Below, one piece after another: positions 46,851 to 58,495 of a stretch of 64,000 nucleotides of DNA. The first letter of the stretch is position 1. Each line of letters begins with the position of its first letter. Position numbers and translations under genes: made by a program. The notes under the pieces are model-generated. The model was not told the DNA's origin. It did no database searches and saw only the letters and a program-made list of their open reading frames with translations. Source of the DNA: Elephas maximus indicus (Eukaryota > Chordata > Mammalia > Proboscidea > Elephantidae); assembly GCF_024166365.1 (NCBI RefSeq), contig NC_064826.1, positions 65,365,001-65,429,000 on the forward strand, written 5' to 3'.

Positions 46851-47454
46851 GAGGGTCAAGACTTGATTACCATTATTCTGAGTGCCAAGTGGGGAAAGAG
46901 GGCTGGGGATGCAAATGTTCACATAATCACTCTAGTGCCTAGCGTTCCTCAGTATAGAGACCCCCTGCTTTACCTTCTTCAGAATATACATCAAAGTTTT
47001 TACAGAGAGCAAGAGGGGCAGCTGCCTTTTTGTGAAAATTGAGGGACAGATCTGGGAATATGACATCTTTTCAACAGACTTTCAACTAAATTTCTTTATT
47101 TTATGCTGTCTTTTACCCCACCTCCATTTATAGATATTTAGTGCTGCCAATTCCTGAGCCTTTGGGGATTCTGTAGTGATAATTGGGTTAATTCTTGTTT
47201 TTCCCCACTGCTAGCTTAAGACTGAGTTTTCTCGGGTCCACTAAATCAGTTCCCACTCTTCTATATGCTTTTCTCCTTTCTACATTGTATTGTAGGTGCC
47301 TCTCCTCCTATTTACCCTGGCCTTGTGGATTCATGCCTTTTAAAAAATCATTTTACTGTCATTTTAGGAAAGTTGAGGAGGGAATGGAAGTAGATGCAGA
47401 CGTTCAGTTTACCATCTTAATTTGGAAACTTGCCCTTATGTATTTATGTGATAT

Positions 47455-47775
47455 ACAGGATGACTAGAATGCTCTCCCTGCTCCTCTTTGGTGATCTAAC
47501 CCTTATTCCTATGTAAGGACTTAGTTCGGATGTCACTTTGGGAGATCATTCTTCCCTAATTTCCTTAAACTCCCTGTGTTATAGTCTGTATTTCTGTATT
47601 ATATTGTATTTTTCTTTCATGGCATCTATATTTTATTAGTTTGATTCGTTGATTAGTAGTTGCCTCCCTCACTAAACTATACGTTTTGTGAGAGCAGAGA
47701 CAGCTTTGCTCAGCATAGACCAGTGCATAGTACATATTGGTTGTTGATCGTTGAGTATTTATTGCATGTTCAGTT
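47455..47775 (+). repeat. L2 LINE 3' end
   Basis: 'actagaatgctctccctgct', 'cggatgtcactttgggagat', 'ttttgtgagagcagagacag' and 'gttgatcgttgagtatttat' follow the L2 3' order. Confidence 0.75.
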
Positions 47776-47879
47776 AAAAACAATTACTATGCAAGAGAGC
47801 ATGGTTCAACCAGAGAAATTCCATCACTATTACAAACAAAATGACCCCTGATTCATGGCCAATTGCACTGGTTACTTCT

Positions 47880-49430
47880 CTTCCTATATGAAAAGACAAC
47901 ATCAGGATGGACAAAGTCAAGTACTACTGAGAGACCAAGTAAGCTGAGAGTTAAAAAGTTCCCATTGGAGTTAGTGACATTGAAGGGATTGGAGATTATA
48001 GCAGTCAGAATGAATGGGATTGAAGATGAAAGAGAAGGTGGGCAGTAATTGTACACAAGACTTTTAAGGAGTACTTGTGAAGAATAGGCAGGAGGAGTAG
48101 ATGCAGAGGGAAATGGGTTAATAATTTTTATTTTTTTATATGACAGAAACTTGAGCATTTTAAAAATGGATGGTAAAATCTACTGGAGGGGCAGCAATTG
48201 AAAAGAGGAGAGAGAGGTGAGATTATTGACAGTGTGAGGATTCTGAAAAGGCTGGGAAGTGGGATCCAGAGCCCAGGTGGGGGGATTGACTCTAGGAAGG
48301 AGAATATATATGTTTTACTGTATCAGTGGCAAAAAATGAGAGGATAGGAGATGATGCGTATGGTAGTAAGGTTGTAAGAAAGTTTCCATCTGAAGGATAT
48401 TTTTGATGTAAAGTAAGAGGTGAGGAGATCTTTGAGAGTAAGAAGAGAAGGGAAAGGATTACCAGTTTGAGAAGGTGAGCAAGATTTGAAATAATTACTA
48501 CAGAGAGTAGGAGAATGAATTAACCAGAGATACATATTGGATTGCTGAGCAGTCTGGAGGGTCCTGGTTGACTTTATGGTGGAACCAGTCTTTCCTGAAA
48601 TGTGATTTTGCCACACGGGAGTTAACTGCTTGAGCACAGACACTGAAGCAGTGGATTTGGGTTTCCTCAGGATTCGATTCATTCCTAGCACCAAGTAGGT
48701 GCTATGAAGAGATGCAGGGAGTTTAAGGTTTTGGCAAAAAAAATCATTGAAATGATGAAAAATGGAATCTAAGCTGAATGAGGGAGGGTCATAAAGTAAG
48801 GAATATTTAATGACCAAAGAGAACACAGAGAGGGGCTCTAATGAGTTCTAAGAATGGTTGTAGTGGGAGTTGAGCGGGCAAGATACAAAGATAGGAGGTT
48901 ATGGTCAGAAAATAAGATGCACGAATTAGTGATTTCTGAAGATTAATCAACTTCAGGTAATGACTGAGAGGAGCCTTGGTGGCATTGTGGTGAAGCACTC
49001 GGCTGCTAACCAAAAGGTCAGTGGTCAACCCGGCAGCTACTCAGCAGGAGAAAAGACTTGGTGATTTACTCCCATAAGACTACAGCCTAGGAAACCCTAT
49101 GAGCAGTTCTACTTTGTCCTATAGAGTTGCTATGAGTCAGAATCGACTCAGCAATGGGTTTTTTTAGGTACTGACTCATTGTAGGGGTTGACTGTGGATA
49201 GAGTCACTAATTCAGAGGGGAGGGGAAAATAACTGGAGGCAGTGAGATCAAGAGACCAGGGCATTGGGTGAGTCATCCAGGTGGTGGTTAAAGTCACTCA
49301 GAATGATGGCAGGGCTCTGTGTGGAGAAAAATAATGTGAGTCAGTCGTCAACAGCCTCATAAACTAATGTGGAGATGATTATTCAGAAAAGAGAGTAGGT
49401 GGTGTTGCTGAAAAAGCAAATCCACAAAGG
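47880..49430 (-). mobile_element. L2 LINE coding region, about 1.35 kb, with a SINE insertion
   Basis: Inverse L2 ORF2 text such as 'tactgagagaccaagtaagc', 'gggatccagagcccaggtgg' and 'ccaggtggtggttaaagtca'. The 167-codon - strand frame at 48826-48323 is part of it; 'LLTSYFTSKI' within it matches the L2 protein pattern. It is unusual for so old a LINE to keep a frame this long, but this is most likely chance. Confidence 0.7.
48968..49165 (+). mobile_element. AfroSINE copy nested in L2
   Basis: Flanks 'aggtaatgactga' (48955-48967) and 'aggtactgactca' (49166-49178) form an 11/13 target duplication. The head is intact, but the B box has lost bases. Confidence 0.9.
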
Positions 49431-49929
49431 AGCAGGGATGTTATTTTTATTTTTATTTATTTTTTCAAGGGAAAAAGAAAAGGAGTCAGGGCTTAATTGG
49501 AAGCAGCAATGGGGAGCCAGATATATGAAAAAGGACACCCAGGTCTATACTGCAGGCCAGAGTTAAGCATCCCACATCCGTTCTTTGAGCTTCTAACAGG
49601 GCAGAGCTAGTTTGGTTGCCATGGTGACCAACACCAAGGCTCTGGGCTCATTAATCCTGTGTTCCAAACTAAGCACTTAGCCGATCGCATCTGAATAAAT
49701 GCAACAAAGCTCTGCATACTGAAAAGGGCACATTCACGTTAAGCAGGGGAAAAAGGTTTTCAATTTCATTCATTAAACTTGAGTAAATAATTTAATATCT
49801 TTGTGCGCCAGTCCTCCTAGCTAATGAATAAGAATAAATGCTTAATGGAAAATCTAGCCTAATAAAGTTAACAGCATCAGCTTTACATATAAAGGAAATT
49901 GATGTTGCTGGTCTATATGCATATGAAAA

Positions 49930-50140
49930 GGAAAGTGGAAAGGAAAATAACATATATTAAGCATCTACGATGTGTCAGATACCTTAAAATAAAATGTCTC
50001 GGTTAATCCTTGCAACAACCACTTGAGGTGCATATTATTCTCTTCATTTTGTAGATGAGGAATCAGGAACTAAGACAAGTGAAATAAGGCCCTCATCCAC
50101 ACAGCTGGTAGGATTCAAGTAGGCCTGATTCTATCTGGTT
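49930..50140 (-). repeat. MIR, nearly complete
   Basis: Inverse MIR: 'attaagcatctacgatgtgt', 'ggttaatccttgcaacaacc', 'attttgtagatgaggaatca', 'ccacacagctggtaggattc'. Confidence 0.8.
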
Positions 50141-50890
50141 TGGGTCCCTGATGATCACACTGAGCCTTGCTGGAGACTGTATACTGGTCACCCGTCTGGG
50201 ACAGTTGACTAATTGAAAAATTAGGGGGAAAAATGTGTGCTAAGATGACGCTACTACGTAAAAAACAATCTAAAGTGCTCTGTTAGAATTCCACTAGCTT
50301 CAAAAAAATCCACTGCCATCAAGATGTTTTAAAAAAGCACTTCTTAAAAAAAAAAACCAAAAACGAGAAGACCGCTGAGTATATTAGAAGTGTGTCTAAT
50401 TAGAAAATGTGAGAAGCTGTCAACATTTGTATCGAAATGAGTTCCACCAAGGCAATCCTTTACCCCCAATTTGCTGTTTCCTATCATTTAGAAAGTTTGC
50501 AGTTGCAAACCCTCAGCCAGGAAGCTGATTTGTTCCTTCTAAGTAAATTGCTTTCATTTGAGCTTGCTGAATTTGCACCAGCTATTTTTTTTTTTTTAAT
50601 GTGTAGAGAAATGATTGAAAACGATATATTAAAAATCCATTACTTCATTTTGTTTAACATTAAACTCTTTAATTAAAAACAATACTTTGATCAATTTCTA
50701 ATTTCTGCCAACAAAAATGTGCTATAGCAAGCTTGAAACTAATAGAAATAATTAGGCGTAAGTTAAATATCCTTGTCACTAAACTTAGCTGGGAGCAATT
50801 TTTCTTTTACCCAAACACTAATTGTTTTGGTCTCACCCGTAAGACTATTCTTGGCCTATTTTCTCAAAATTTGGGTTGTTTCCTGCTGCC

Positions 50891-51290
50891 CCGAGTCCCT
50901 GGATGGCATAAACACTTAAGTGCATGGCTGCCAACCAGAGGCTGGAGGTTTGACTCCACCAAGAGGCACCCTGGAAGAAAGGCCTTGCTTGTTGTTGTTA
51001 GGTGCTGTCAAGTTGATTTCAATTCCTAGTGACCCCGTGTGACAGAGTAGAACTGTCCCATAGGGTTTTCTAGGCTGAAATCTTTACAGGAGCAGATGAA
51101 CAGGTCTTTCTTCCTCAGAACTACTGGGTACGTTTCAACCAACAGCTTTTTGGTTTGCAGCCAGGCACTTAACCGTTGTGCCCCCAGGGTTCCTTCCAAA
51201 ATGTAATAGTCATGAAAACCATATGAAGCACTGTTCTACTCTGCAACACATGGTGTCATCATGAGTTGTAATCGATTTGATTTAAAAAAA
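50891..51290 (+). mobile_element. AfroSINE copy, long type, split by another SINE
   Basis: The left part (50891-50989) has the head and B box ('ggtttgactcc') and stops in 'ggaagaaaggccttgct'. The right part (51196-51290) continues 'gaaaaccatatgaagcactg' to the tail. An inverted SINE sits between them. Confidence 0.85.
50990..51195 (-). mobile_element. AfroSINE with RTE-like tail, nested in a SINE
   Basis: On + it starts 'tgttgttgttaggtgctgtc', the inverse of the RTE-type end CACCTAA(CAA)n. It carries the middle block 'gttttctaggctgaaatctt' and an inverse head ending at 'ccccagggttcctt'. Confidence 0.9.
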
Positions 51291-51382
51291 CAAAACAAAA
51301 CAAAACTAAAAGCCCCCCAAAAAAAAAAAATTTTTTTTTTTTTTTTTGGGCTTTTAGTTTTGTTTTGTTTTGTTTTTTTAAA
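51281..51382. repeat. 102-bp near-perfect palindrome
   Basis: The outer 35 bases of each arm (51281-51315 and 51348-51382) are exact inverse copies. The centre is six C and twelve A on the left against seventeen T and three G on the right, so the arms differ only in run lengths. It begins in the A-rich tail of the split SINE. Confidence 0.97.
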
Positions 51383-51667
51383 TTCCCAAGTGCATCTTCA
51401 GGCAGAAAGTGATAATTACAGTCTTTCTTCCCCTTGTTGGCCTTATAGATTTTCTTCTCCGACTGGCTCTTATTTCTCCTATTTGAGGCGGTATTTGACT
51501 TGTGTTCTGAGTTTTCAGCCTGGGAGTGTTATCTTTGTTTTATAGCCAGAAGTATCTGAAATTGGAAATTGTAAGGTAAAATTTCCTTAATCTTGTACTA
51601 CTTTGCTTTTTTCTATCAGCACTTCTTTTCTAATTTGTTTCTGGTTTAGCGGAGGCCGGCTCTCATT

Positions 51668-51837
51668 TGGAAACACGGTGGTGTAGCGATTAAGTGTTAC
51701 GGCTGCTAACCAAAGGTTGACAGTTTGAATCCACCAGGTGCTCCTTGGAAACTATGGGGCAGGTCTACTCTGCCATACAGGGTTGCTATGAGTCGGAATC
51801 AACTCGACCGCAGTGGTCTTTTTTTTTTTTTGGTGGA
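51668..51837 (+). mobile_element. AfroSINE copy, short type
   Basis: Flanked by 'tctcatt' at 51661-51667 and 51838-51844. B box 'gtttgaatcc'. Confidence 0.93.
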
Positions 51838-52524
51838 TCTCATTATCCCCTGAATATTTTAAACACCGTTTAACAAACGGTAATACATTTATAAACAGAA
51901 ATGCAAAGTTTTTTTTTGTAATCTCCATAAGTAATAACTTATGGAAGATAATCTAAACGATTTTAGAATGAGAATCAAGGACCCAGACTTGGAAATAAAA
52001 TGGTTAAATCAAACAATAGCCCGAGGCTCCCATCTCTGTTTTCCATTCAGCCAAGAAAACACACAAATAAGGGGAAATGGCCAAAGTATCAGAACTGAAG
52101 GCTAAGAATCAAGCATATGCCAGGTTTCTGAAGACGTTTCTACTAATTAGAAGCTAATGGGAACAGTATAAGAGTGGGCCCCTCTCAGAAATGAGACAAA
52201 ACATCACCGTGGCAGTCAGAAGAGGTGTTAGCCACCCCCGACTCAGAGCCATTGATGGCTGAATACTGCTTGGGAGACCCGGTTAAGGAGCCTGCTGAAA
52301 GCAAATCCCTCAGGCATCCTTTGCCTTTGTTTATTGTGGCCTTAGAAGTCCTCCGGCACTCAGGAATACTCATCAATTAAGAGAGACACACTGGCCAAAG
52401 TAACTGGGTGATAAAAGGAAGTAAATTCACTTTCCGCAAGCTAAGTTGAATTAACCTGGAGGGCAGGAGAAAGAGAGGGAACAAAAGCCCTGAGAAAGGC
52501 CTGCTTGGATTTGGTAATAATAAC

Positions 52525-52710
52525 TCGTTATGGCATTTCTATTGTTCGCCTGACACTTTATTCATGCCCTCATTTAATCTTCACAAGTATCCTATGAGGG
52601 ATACTGTTAGTCCTATTTGAGGATTAAACACTGAGCCTTAGGCAAGTTGCTTAATGGTGAAAACAGGTTTTGAACACATATTCACCTCAATGCAGAAGGC
52701 TTGCTTTTCC
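52525..52710 (-). repeat. MIR fragment
   Basis: Inverse MIR: 'ccctcatttaatcttcacaa', 'ctatgagggatactgttag', 'cttaggcaagttgcttaatg'. Confidence 0.65.
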
Positions 52711-53034
52711 CACTAGGTGGTGCTACCTGTCCTTTGCTACTTAGAATTCTGATAAGGCAAATTAGCCAAGGAACTGCCCTGGGACTCTCCTATTGCCTTA
52801 TTTTGTGAACCTTGTCTCCCTGTGGACTCAGCTTGTCAATCAGGTTACCTGCCACTCCTGCAGCTCCTTCTAGACTTTCTTGTTCATAGCCCCTGCTTAG
52901 GAAAAAACTTAAGTTGTTATGTTCTGTAATGCTTGATCTTTCCCCCACCACAGCACAATAGATCAGGGGTGGTATCTGGCTCAAGGGCTGGTCAGTGGGC
53001 TTTAGCATGGCTTCCTATGAAAAAAGAACTCAAG

Positions 53035-53180
53035 CGTAGTGGGTTAGAGCATCGGATCTGGAGTAAGAATGCCTGGGTTCAAATCCTGACTCCTCCATTC
53101 ACTACTGACATGAGTGGGGCCAAGATTTAACTTCTTCAAATCTCATCCATCGATTGTCGAGTGGGGATATTGATAGAATT
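53035..53180 (+). repeat. MIR with clear tRNA-like core
   Basis: 'gtagtgggttagagcatcgg', 'gcctgggttcaaatcctgac', 'cagatttaacttcttcaaat'-like text and 'gagtggggatattgatag' follow the MIR order closely. Confidence 0.8.
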
Positions 53181-53317
53181 GGTTCTAGGAACCTCAAGCA
53201 AAGATTCATGGATCCTCTTCATCCATACATGCACCTGTATGGGCATCTTTGTGTTGTCTGTAGAAGCATATCCCAAGTCTATTATATGAAACACTGATTC
53301 CGGGGCTGCTAACAAAA

Positions 53318-53532
53318 AGCCAAAACCAAAGCTGTTATCGTTGAGTAGATTCCTACTCATGGTGGCACCATGTGTTTCAGAGTAGAACTTCTCCATAGGG
53401 TTTTCTAGGCCTTTTAATGTTTATAGAAGCAAATCACAAGGTCTTTCTTCCGAGGTGCCGCTGGGTGGGTTCGAACAGCTAATCTTTCCGTTAGCAGTGG
53501 AGTGCAAACCATTTGCACCACCCAGAGACTTT
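53318..53532 (-). mobile_element. AfroSINE copy, long type
   Basis: Middle block 'ggttttctaggccttttaat' and inverse B box 'gggttcgaacagc' are visible on +. Confidence 0.88.
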
Positions 53533-53554
53533 TTGAGGCTTCTAATAGGTCTTA

Positions 53555-53925
53555 CAAAAAAAAGTTCCATGGTCAAATAAGTTCTGGAAAACCCGTGTTA
53601 AATTAGACAGGTTTTCTTAACACAGGACTTTTCAGAACTTTTCATATATTGCCGTCCATTCACTTCCGACTCATAGCGACTCTATAGGACAGAGTGGAAC
53701 TGCCTCAAAGGGTTTCCAAGGAGTGGCTGGTGGATTTGAACTGGCAACCTTTTGGTTAGCAGCCTATCTCTTAACCACTGTGCCACCAGGGCTGCCATGT
53801 AAATTGTAAATAAACAAGGGTACAAAGAACCTATGAATTTATTTAACCACAGAGCCTTTGTTTTTGAAGCATCTCACAGTACTAATACGCCGCAAAACTG
53901 ACTGGGAAATGCTGGTTTAAAGGAA
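53555..53925. mobile_element. Possible hAT-type DNA transposon remains
   Basis: 'agttccatggtcaaataagt', 'aaaacccgtgttaaattaga' and, after a SINE, 'gactgggaaatgctggttta' resemble mammalian MER-type hAT copies. Family not certain. Confidence 0.4.
53650..53796 (-). mobile_element. AfroSINE copy, short type
   Basis: Runs from 'gccgtccattcacttccgac' to 'cttaaccactgtgccaccag' on +. It interrupts the possible hAT element. Confidence 0.92.
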
Positions 53926-54044
53926 TGGAATTGGGCCTTACAGCAAAAGGGGAACTGGCATTTGGTAACAATAAAATTGCACACAGCCCTATGTACATTC
54001 ATCTGCCCCCCGAGTCACCACCTGAGGGCAAATTCTATCTCACG

Positions 54045-54250
54045 GAATAGGCAGAATAATGCCACTCCCAAAAAATATCTATGTCCTGATCTCTGAAAAC
54101 CATGAATATGCTGCTTTACATGGCCAAAGTGTCTTTGAAGATGTGATTAAATTAAGGACCTTGAGATGGAGAGATTGTTCTGAATGAGCTGGATCAGCTC
54201 AATCTAATTACGTGGGCCCTTAAGGAAAACAGGACAGATGTCCCTCAAAG
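54045..54250 (+). mobile_element. MaLR (MLT1-like) LTR fragment
   Basis: 'cagaataatgccactcccaa', 'ctatgtcctgatctctgaaa', 'gaagatgtgattaaattaag', 'cttgagatggagagatt' are in MLT1-type order. The 3' part is missing or unrecognisable. Confidence 0.65.
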
Positions 54251-54964
54251 AGTTAGTCTTACACCCTGAGTGTCTAGCTTCAGGTTGCACAATTCTCCCT
54301 CCCCTTAACTTCTTTCTCACTGTATATGCACTGGCACTACAACTCCCAGGATGCAACCTACTAAATAAGTAGAGAAGATACTATATTCTCAGATGATTAT
54401 AGTTGCTATGTGGTTTACAGGGCTCTCAAATATGAAGATGGTGAAAAGAATCCCAACTTGGAGACTATGAAAAATACACTGGCCCAGCAGAGGAAACATT
54501 ACCTGACAACTCAGGATGAAATAATTCTGAAACCATCTTTCTGCAAAAAACAAAAATTTTGGAAGACCTCTTCTTGACTTTATCCAAAGTTTTCAGGGGA
54601 CATGGCCTCTATGAAACCAAAGCAGATAATGGGCTGAGAGAAAAGCAGAAATGTAAAGGTAGCTGGGATAATTCCTTCTTCTGTTTTCCTCAGCTACTGC
54701 TCAGAACTTTAGGTAACCACACCTGCAGTTTCACCAGCTTGGGATGTAGACAATACCTCACACACAGAGGCTGGGTGTAACAGCTTTAATCCTGCACATG
54801 CCTTACTAGCAGGAAGTCCTTCTCTAAGTTTCCCCTTCCAGATATGAATCCCCAGCAGTGACTTAACCCCTGTTCAGGTAACTAACTGTTCTTTTGGTAA
54901 GCCACTGGATGTAGCAAGAACACAGATATTCCTTCTGAATTAAGGGACTCCTTTAACTCGTTGT

Positions 54965-55050
54965 GGAGTTCCTGGGTGGTGCATTGGTTAACACACTTGA
55001 TTGCTTATGAAAGGTTAGAGGTTCGAGTCTGCCCAGACTCAAACCCACAC
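54965..55050 (+). mobile_element. AfroSINE head fragment
   Basis: Only the tRNA-like head and B box ('ggttcgagtctgccc') remain; body and tail are gone. Confidence 0.75.
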
Positions 55051-56311
55051 CACAAAAATACTGGGGTTTTTTTCCCACTAATTTTCCAGGATGCTGGCGG
55101 TTCCAGAAATGGGCTTCCTTGCCATTGCTTTTGCTATAGCTGCTGCCACAGAAAAGGGGAGGCCCATTGTTGCCTGACTAATTCCTTCCCATGCAATTGG
55201 TTTCTACTAACCTAATGCTAGTCCCCCTTCTAGCTCCTTCTGCCTTGGGGATGGGAGTAGCACCCTCTTCTATACCACCCCATCTCCCTATCTCACCCCA
55301 GACCTGTCTCCATGATGAAGCCATTCACCTCCACCCCTGGGTGTGATCCAGGCCTCCCCTTGCTCTGAGTCCAGAGCAAACTGAATTTTAGCATCCGATG
55401 GAGGAAGAAGTCCTTCTTAACCTTCTTCCAACTCATAGCCATTTAAAAAAAAAAAAAAAAAAAACTTCCCCAGGGTTAACCTTCTTATTTCAGTTGAATG
55501 AGAATAACAGAATTCATTTCCTTCAAGGAAAACAGCATCCCAACCACGAGATATGGTCTGACTCTAGGAGCTCAGCAACATTAGGGCAAAACAGTGTGAT
55601 AATGGTACATTTTCCAAAGTCTGAGTCATTCAGGCTTATCTATGGTTACTTTGTTAAATTTTAATCAGTGTTTTTTGGAATTTGAAAGACACATAATAAA
55701 ATAAATATGAGGCAACTGAACTCAGTGCAATGAATCTTGATTATTTTCCAACACCAGCTCTAGAAAGATATCTTTTCTTTCGAATTGAGTAAATTAAAAA
55801 TAAATACAAGAATAAATAAACATGTGCTCTGTTAAAAAAAAAAATCTGCAGCCCGAGGGATGGGAAGCAATATTCTGAGGAGTTGGCAGATAAGCTTTGA
55901 TATGAAAAAGATTCGCTTCAGGAGGCAGAAGGAAATGGTTTGTGATATTTGCTTCCTGTTTTCAATATTGTTAAAAAAAAAAAAATACAGGCAGCTGTTA
56001 AAGAAGAAGTATGTTAGGAGAACAGGCCACATGAAAAGAAAGTTTGGTTTAATAAGCATTTATAAATTCGAGCTGTTTTTCTACTCCTTCACTGGCCTTT
56101 CTTCAGTCTTCTTTGCTGGATCTCTTTCTCCTTTCAACCTTTATGTTAGTGTGCCCCAGGGCTCAGAGGAAGATGCCCCTACCCATCTAAAACCTGGGGG
56201 ATCCCATCTAGTCTGCCAGCTTCAATACCACAAAATGGTGTTAATATCTCCAGCCTGACTCTCTCCCCGAACTCCAGGTTTATCATATCCAACTATATAT
56301 ATAGCTTATAT

Positions 56312-56521
56312 ACAAAAACCCATTACTGTCACTGACTCGTGGTGACCCCATGTGTATCAGAGTACAATTGTGCTCCACAGGAGTTTTAATGGCTGATTTT
56401 TTAGAAGTAGATTTTTTTTTTTAGATCACCAGGCCTTTCTTCCAATTTGTTTCTGGAGGGACTGGAACCTCCAGCCTTTTGGTTAGCAGTCGGGCTCATT
56501 AACCATTCGCACTACCAATTC
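56312..56521 (-). mobile_element. AfroSINE copy, long type
   Basis: Middle block 'ttttaatggctgatttttta' with an internal T expansion, then the inverse head 'gttagcagtcgggctcatta'. Confidence 0.87.
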
Positions 56522-56539
56522 ATCTCAAACTTACCATGT

Positions 56540-57050
56540 CCAGACTGAACATAGAGGTTGCTGCCCCAACCTCTATGCTCTCCATCTTCCCCATCCTTGT
56601 AAATGACACTTTCATTTTCCAGTTGCACAAACTTAAACCTAGAAGGCATCTTTGATTCTTCAAGTTCCTTCACACATCACACCCCATAACAACAAGTCTT
56701 GTTGGTGCCATCAAAACATATCTCCAGTCTGACCGCTTCAAACCACCTACACTATAACCACCTTAATCCAACCCACAGAATTTCACCCTGGACTCCAGCA
56801 GTCAATGTCCAATAGTCTCTCTACTTCTACGCTTTCCTTTGTTCGCCCTCCACGCAGCCAGCCAGAGTGACCGTTGAAAAAGGTATATCAGACCATTTCA
56901 CTTCCCAATGCCTCCTCTCACATTAAGAATATGCTCTAAAGTCTTTCCCAAACCCTTTAGATATTTCTTTACGGTCTCTCCCTGTTGCTACCACTCCCTC
57001 TGTTACCCATCATCTGTCTGTTTGTCCTACAGTAATGGCTTATGTGTTAC
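56540..57050 (+). mobile_element. L2 LINE fragment
   Basis: 'gcagccagccagagtgaccg', 'cagaccatttcacttcccaa', 'cattaagaatatgctctaaa' correspond to the L2 coding end in forward order. Confidence 0.7.
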
Positions 57051-57051
57051 T

Positions 57052-57160
57052 ATGATGCTGGGAGATATGCCACCAGTATTTCAAATACCAGCAGCGTGAT
57101 CCATGTTGGACAGGTTTCAGTGGAGCTTCTAAACTAAGACAGACTAGAAAGAAAGGGCTT
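57052..57160 (+). mobile_element. RTE LINE 5' end fragment
   Basis: 'atgccaccagtatttcaaat', 'ccatgttggacaggtttcag' and 'ctaaactaagacagactaga' match, in inverse, the 5' end of the RTE at about 35050-35150. A fragment of only the 5' end is unusual for a LINE that integrates from its 3' end. Confidence 0.8.
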
Positions 57161-57246
57161 TCTTAAAAATGGTTAAAATCGCAAATGTTTTTTGTATAAT
57201 TTACCACGAAAAAAAAAAAGAAAACCTGCACCTCTTACCCATTGCT

Positions 57247-57270
57247 CCCAAATCCCCCATCCCCCAGCCC
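57247..57270 (-). other. Predicted G-quadruplex motif
   Basis: C-runs of 3, 5, 5 and 3 with loops of 4, 2 and 2 on +; the - strand can form a quadruplex. Confidence 0.5.
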
Positions 57271-57299
57271 TAGTTTACTTTCTGTCTTTATAGTTTTAC

Positions 57300-57785
57300 C
57301 AATTATTGACTTTTGGCTATTACTAATGATGCTGCTATGAAAATTATGTGCGAGTTTTTTTTTTTTTTTTAATGGACATATGTTTTCATTTCTCATGGGC
57401 ATATACCTAGGAGTGCAATTGCTGGATCATATGATAACTCTATGTTTAATCATTTGCAAAACTGCCAGACTGCTTTCCAAAGCAGCTGTACCATTTTACA
57501 CACCCATCAACAGTATGAGACTTCCTATTTCTCCACTTATTTGCTAATATTTGTTGTTATTTGTCTTTTTAATTATAGCCCTCCAAGTAGATGGGAGGTG
57601 GTATTTCACTGTGGTTTTGATTTACATTTACCTGATGGCTGAGGATATTGAGCACAGTTTGTATACCTTCTTTGTCTATTCAGGTCCCTTGCCTATTTTT
57701 AAATTGGATTATTTGTCTCTTTATCACTGAGCTATAATATGTCTTTATATATTCTTGACATAAGTCCCTTACTAACTATATGATT
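57300..57785 (-). mobile_element. L1 3' region fragment
   Basis: Inverted L1: 'gggcatatacctaggagtgc', 'ctgctttccaaagcagctgt', 'acccatcaacagtatgagac', 'tgatttacatttacctgatg'. Confidence 0.8.
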
Positions 57786-57839
57786 GAGCATATAATTTTG
57801 AGAGTCAGATGTTCATTGATAAAACCAAAGGATAGTTAT

Positions 57840-57897
57840 GTTTGCTCAGAAAGGTATATGCTGTAGGAAGTGCAGGGAGAAAAAGATGATACCCAAG
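57840..57897 (-). mobile_element. L2 fragment left of an RTE
   Basis: 'gggagaaaaagatgataccc' then 'aaggttt' is inverse L2 text, cut by the RTE and resumed after 58496. Confidence 0.5.
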
Positions 57898-58495
57898 GTT
57901 TTTGTTGTTGTTCTTAAGTGCCATCTAGTCAGTTCCAGCTCATAGCAACCCCATGTACAACAGAATGAAACACTGCCCGGTCCGACGCCATCCTCAAAAT
58001 TGTTATGCTTGAGCCCATTGTTGCAGCCACTGTGTCAGCCTAACTGATTGAAGGTCTTCCTCTTTTTCACTGACCTTCCACTTTACCAAGTGTGATGGCT
58101 TTCTCCAGGGACTGATCCCTCCTGACAACATGTCCAAAGTATGTGAGACGAAGTCTTGCCATCCTCGCCTCTAAGACATATTTTTTTACTTCTTCCAAGA
58201 CGGATTTGTTTGGCCTTTTGGCAGTTCATTGTATATCCAATATTCCTCGCCAACACCATAATTAAAAGGTGTCAAGTCTTCTTCAGTCTTCCTTATTCAT
58301 TGCCCAGCTTTTGAATGCATATAAGGCAATGAAAGCACTGGCTTGGGGCAGGCACACCTTAGTCCTTAAAGTGACATCTTCTCTTTTTAACACTTTAAAG
58401 AAGTCTTTTGCAGCAGGTTTGCCCAATGCAATGTGTCATTTGATTTCTTGACTGCTGCTTCCATGGGTGTTGATTTTGGACCCAAGTAAAAAAAA
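57898..58495 (-). mobile_element. RTE LINE 3' fragment
   Basis: On + it starts 'ttttgttgttgttcttaagt' and ends in 'gttgattttggacccaagta'. The C-terminal RTE text lies in between. 5'-truncated, inserted into an inverted L2. Confidence 0.9.

Noticed and set aside
48323..48826. 167-codon - strand frame as a host gene
   Set aside because: It lies inside L2 LINE sequence in the L2 sense direction; no splice structure or other family signature.
53579..53640. Imperfect inverted repeat as a new hairpin element
   Set aside because: Arms of about 24 bases match only roughly, and the surrounding sequence resembles an old hAT element, which explains it well enough.
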